From CBFDCQ01 sp965603355 (lineage in GTDB: Bacteria; Hydrogenedentota; CAZGCA01; CBFDCQ01): a stretch of 53,617 nt of DNA. Below, piece after piece: positions 51,630 to 53,617 of the stretch. The notes under the pieces are model-generated. The model saw nothing but the letters and a program-made list of their open reading frames with translations, searched no databases and was not told the origin of the DNA. Location of the stretch: assembly GCA_965603355.1 (NCBI GenBank), contig CBFDCQ010000013.1, forward strand, positions 1-53,617, written 5' to 3'. The translations under genes were made by a program, and so were the position numbers. Position 1 is the first letter of the stretch. The number at the start of each line of letters is the position of its first letter.

Positions 51630-52787
51630 TCACTCGGAGATACTATCTTTGCCCATTGTCAGCCAATCCAGTGTGAAGCGGGCAAAGTTGATTGCCGCAT
51701 CATCTTCTCCGGCCTCGTAGAGGCTGCAAATATCACCGTCGGGTAAAACCGTAAGGCATGAGTAAGCGGAGGATCCGGAGCATAGTTGCCTGGCGACAGG
51801 CCACGTCTTGCCCTCGTCGTAGCTCATACGCACGGTCATGTTTATTCGGTCGTCCATGCTCGCTGGATTGGAAAAAAGCAACCGGTTCTTGCCGCCGTCT
51901 TCGACACTCGAATAGCGCAGGAAACTTGCCTGGCATGTAGGCTCTGTCAATTGTTCATGCCGCCATGCTTTGGTCCAAGTCTCTCCGCCGTCAGTACTTG
52001 TAGCTATAGCCCTGTGACCAGACGGGTCATAGGCTCGCATATTCATCATAAGTGTGCCGTCAACCAGTTCGACGACCTGGCTCTCATTGCAACCGGGGCC
52101 GATCGGCTGGGACCGCTGCCACGTCTTTCCGTGGTCGTCTGAATAGATCACATGTGACCGGTAGTGGTGGTCCTCGTACTCCACGTTCGAGTGGTTGGAC
52201 GGACAGACCAGGCGGCCCTTGTATTTGCCGCGTTTGAGCTGGATGGCCACGCCTGGTCCGGTAGCGTACCAACCCCAATCGGGGTCACGGCACGTCTCGG
52301 ACAAATCGGCCGGCTTGGACCACGTTTTGCCGTCGTCGTTTGAGTAGCAGATATAGGGCCGTCGCGTATACTCAGCGGAACCCTCGATGAGTTCTTCCTC
52401 TGGATCGTCCCGGTGGTTCCAGGTCATCAGTAGCCAGATGGTTCCTGTTTCGCGATCTTGGACGGGGCACGGGTTGCCGCATACGTTTTCGCCTTCGTCC
52501 CAAATAACCAGTTTGCGTGACCACGTTTCCCCGCCATCTTCTGAGCGTCGCATCACAAGATCGATATCGCTTGAGTCGCCACCTTCCCGTGCCTCGCAGA
52601 ACGCCAGCAGCGTCCCCGCCTGCGTCGTGAGTAGTGCCGGGATACGATAGATGTTGTACCCGCCGACCCCTCTGACAAAAAGTGGCTTCTGCTCCACCAA
52701 TTCGTTAACGACAGGCTGGGCAAAGGAGTGACTGCTCAGCACCACCAAAATCGTCGCTAACAAGAAACAAGCAGCTCGATGCCTCAT
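51630..52787 (-). CDS. Secreted sialidase-family (BNR repeat) protein
   Basis: 385 residues. Signal peptide (HRAACFLLATILVVLSSHSFA). The sialidase motif YRIP is in GYNIYRIPALL, and five Asp-box repeats (SEDGGETW, SNDDGKTW, SDDHGKTW, STDGGETW, SYDEGKTW) define a six-bladed beta-propeller. Exo-alpha-sialidase activity is typical, but bacteria of this kind often have many such propellers on other glycans. ATG 52787 follows AAGGAGAAG, better than the upstream start. The truncated carbohydrate-related gene lies upstream on the same strand. Confidence 0.88.
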   Translation of the reverse strand: MRHRAACFLLATILVVLSSHSFAQPVVNELVEQKPLFVRGVGGYNIYRIPALLTTQAGTLLAFCEAREGGDSSDIDLVMRRSEDGGETWSRKLVIWDEGENVCGNPCPVQDRETGTIWLLMTWNHRDDPEEELIEGSAEYTRRPYICYSNDDGKTWSKPADLSETCRDPDWGWYATGPGVAIQLKRGKYKGRLVCPSNHSNVEYEDHHYRSHVIYSDDHGKTWQRSQPIGPGCNESQVVELVDGTLMMNMRAYDPSGHRAIATSTDGGETWTKAWRHEQLTEPTCQASFLRYSSVEDGGKNRLLFSNPASMDDRINMTVRMSYDEGKTWPVARQLCSGSSAYSCLTVLPDGDICSLYEAGEDDAAINFARFTLDWLTMGKDSISE

Positions 52788-52893
52788 CTGACTTCTCCTT
52801 TCGGACCTCTTGGTCTTGCGTGACTCCTGCATAGCTTTTCAGTCCTTTCAAAACTCAACCTATACAGCTTTGCTTTGTCCTTTGGCCGATTTC

Positions 52894-53617
52894 CTATTGA
52901 ATCCGGAATGCGTAAAGCTTGGCGTTGCGAAGACGGAATTGAATCTGTACGACTTCGCCCGTCAGCGCCGAAAGGCCTTTGTTATCCTTCCAAGCGGGTT
53001 TTAGACGCAGGTTATCCACCGCCTGATAATCCGCAGCGTCCTTGCCGGAGAACCCGGGGATGGGAACTCCGTTTTCGTCAAGCATTTCAATCTGTATCCG
53101 GCCGGCCTGTGCATCGACGTTCACTTCAAGTTTGTCACCTTCGAGCATGAACGCTTTGGTGACGACCGTACCCGGCGTATCCTTTGCCTCCAGACAGATG
53201 AAACCGTCCAGCCGCAGCTTTGCCAGTCCGATATTCAAGTGCCGGCCTATACTGTAGTGACGCTCGCCCATGCCTCCATAGTAGATCCAGTGCTCATCGT
53301 TGTAGGTGACAATCTGGGAAGGAGGCTTTATACCGTCCTTGTCAAAGCTTCCGGCCGGCCCACGCGGCACGAACGGCTTGCGCGCGTATATCCAGCTCTT
53401 GTCGAAAGTGATGCCGTCCCGGCTGGTGCCGACGTAGAAATCCATATAGTCATCTTCGTGCCTGGTCTCATAATCATACCCGTCGAAAAACCCCGACTCC
53501 CCCATAGTATAAACGTCCATTAGCCCGAAGTACACGCCCTCGTAGATCCAATTGGTCATGCCGTTGAACTGCAGCCGCGGATTGCCCCAGCGGTTTCTTT
53601 CGTTAATCGGATCGTCC
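52894..53617 (-). CDS. Carbohydrate-active-type protein, truncated at the window edge
   Basis: The 3' part (241 codons in view) of a longer gene; the frame is open to the last base and the start is outside. It has a beta-propeller-like part (FYVGTSRDGITF, WIYYGGMGERHY), as in GH32/GH43-like enzymes, and a beta-sandwich tail (LEVNVDAQAGRIQIEML). The exact family cannot be decided. Next to the sialidase-like gene, so probably part of a glycan-degradation locus. Confidence 0.75.
   Translation of the reverse strand, partial: DDPINERNRWGNPRLQFNGMTNWIYEGVYFGLMDVYTMGESGFFDGYDYETRHEDDYMDFYVGTSRDGITFDKSWIYARKPFVPRGPAGSFDKDGIKPPSQIVTYNDEHWIYYGGMGERHYSIGRHLNIGLAKLRLDGFICLEAKDTPGTVVTKAFMLEGDKLEVNVDAQAGRIQIEMLDENGVPIPGFSGKDAADYQAVDNLRLKPAWKDNKGLSALTGEVVQIQFRLRNAKLYAFRIQ

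Overview
The window reads as chromosomal DNA from an uncultured anaerobic, Gram-negative-like bacterium. The prepilin-like protein ending in an H-X9-DG motif, a [NiFe] hydrogenase beside MetV/MetF, a bacterial NrpR-type regulator and secreted sialidase-like genes fit deep-branching candidate phyla (PVC-, Omnitrophota-, Hydrogenedentota- or Sumerlaeota-like). The phylum cannot be fixed by eye. No rRNA, tRNA, CRISPR array, prophage or complete insertion sequence was recognised.

Region 1 (1-10.9 kb) is mostly housekeeping: a cold-shock gene with promoter and terminator, a minus-strand run mazG-ligA-alr-yacP, an HU gene, a small membrane protein, an H-X9-DG pseudopilin, a 3-hydroxyacyl-CoA dehydrogenase, an exported alpha/beta hydrolase with an Asp nucleophile, recO and lepB. 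Region 2 (10.9-20.5 kb) holds an HDOD-GAF-kinase-receiver hybrid, a small coiled-coil membrane protein, an amino-acid permease fused to a PTS EIIA domain, the yicC-gmk-rpoZ-coaBC group behind a perfect consensus promoter, and a metallo-beta-lactamase-fold hydrolase.

Region 3 (20.5-23.9 kb) starts with a repeat-rich spacer, then a cyclic-di-GMP-I (GEMM-I) riboswitch just upstream of a large secreted repeat protein. A PilZ protein (36 kb) and a receiver protein with a degenerate GGDEF domain (45 kb) add to a c-di-GMP theme.

Region 4 (24-37 kb) looks like a nitrogen block: a PurF-like protein whose N-terminal nucleophile Cys is Gly; an NrpR-type regulator divergent from a four-gene operon of NuoE-, NuoF- and HoxU-like diaphorase subunits plus an FMN glutamate-synthase-like protein; and gdhA with a PEP-synthase-like protein carrying a KaiC-like N-terminus without a Walker A motif.

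Region 5 (37.6-42.4 kb) is the most striking: small and large subunits of a [NiFe] hydrogenase without a Tat signal, its maturation protease, MetV and MetF, nearly all overlapping or closely spaced. This suggests hydrogen-linked reduction of methylene-tetrahydrofolate. Region 6 (42.7-53.6 kb) has a small secreted protein, a release-factor-like protein, an HD-domain protein, the REC-GGDEF-like protein, leuS, comEC, a sialidase and a truncated carbohydrate-related gene at the edge. A dispersed hairpin family (GTAGGGGCG plus a variable perfect inverted repeat) occurs three times, once supplying a stop codon.
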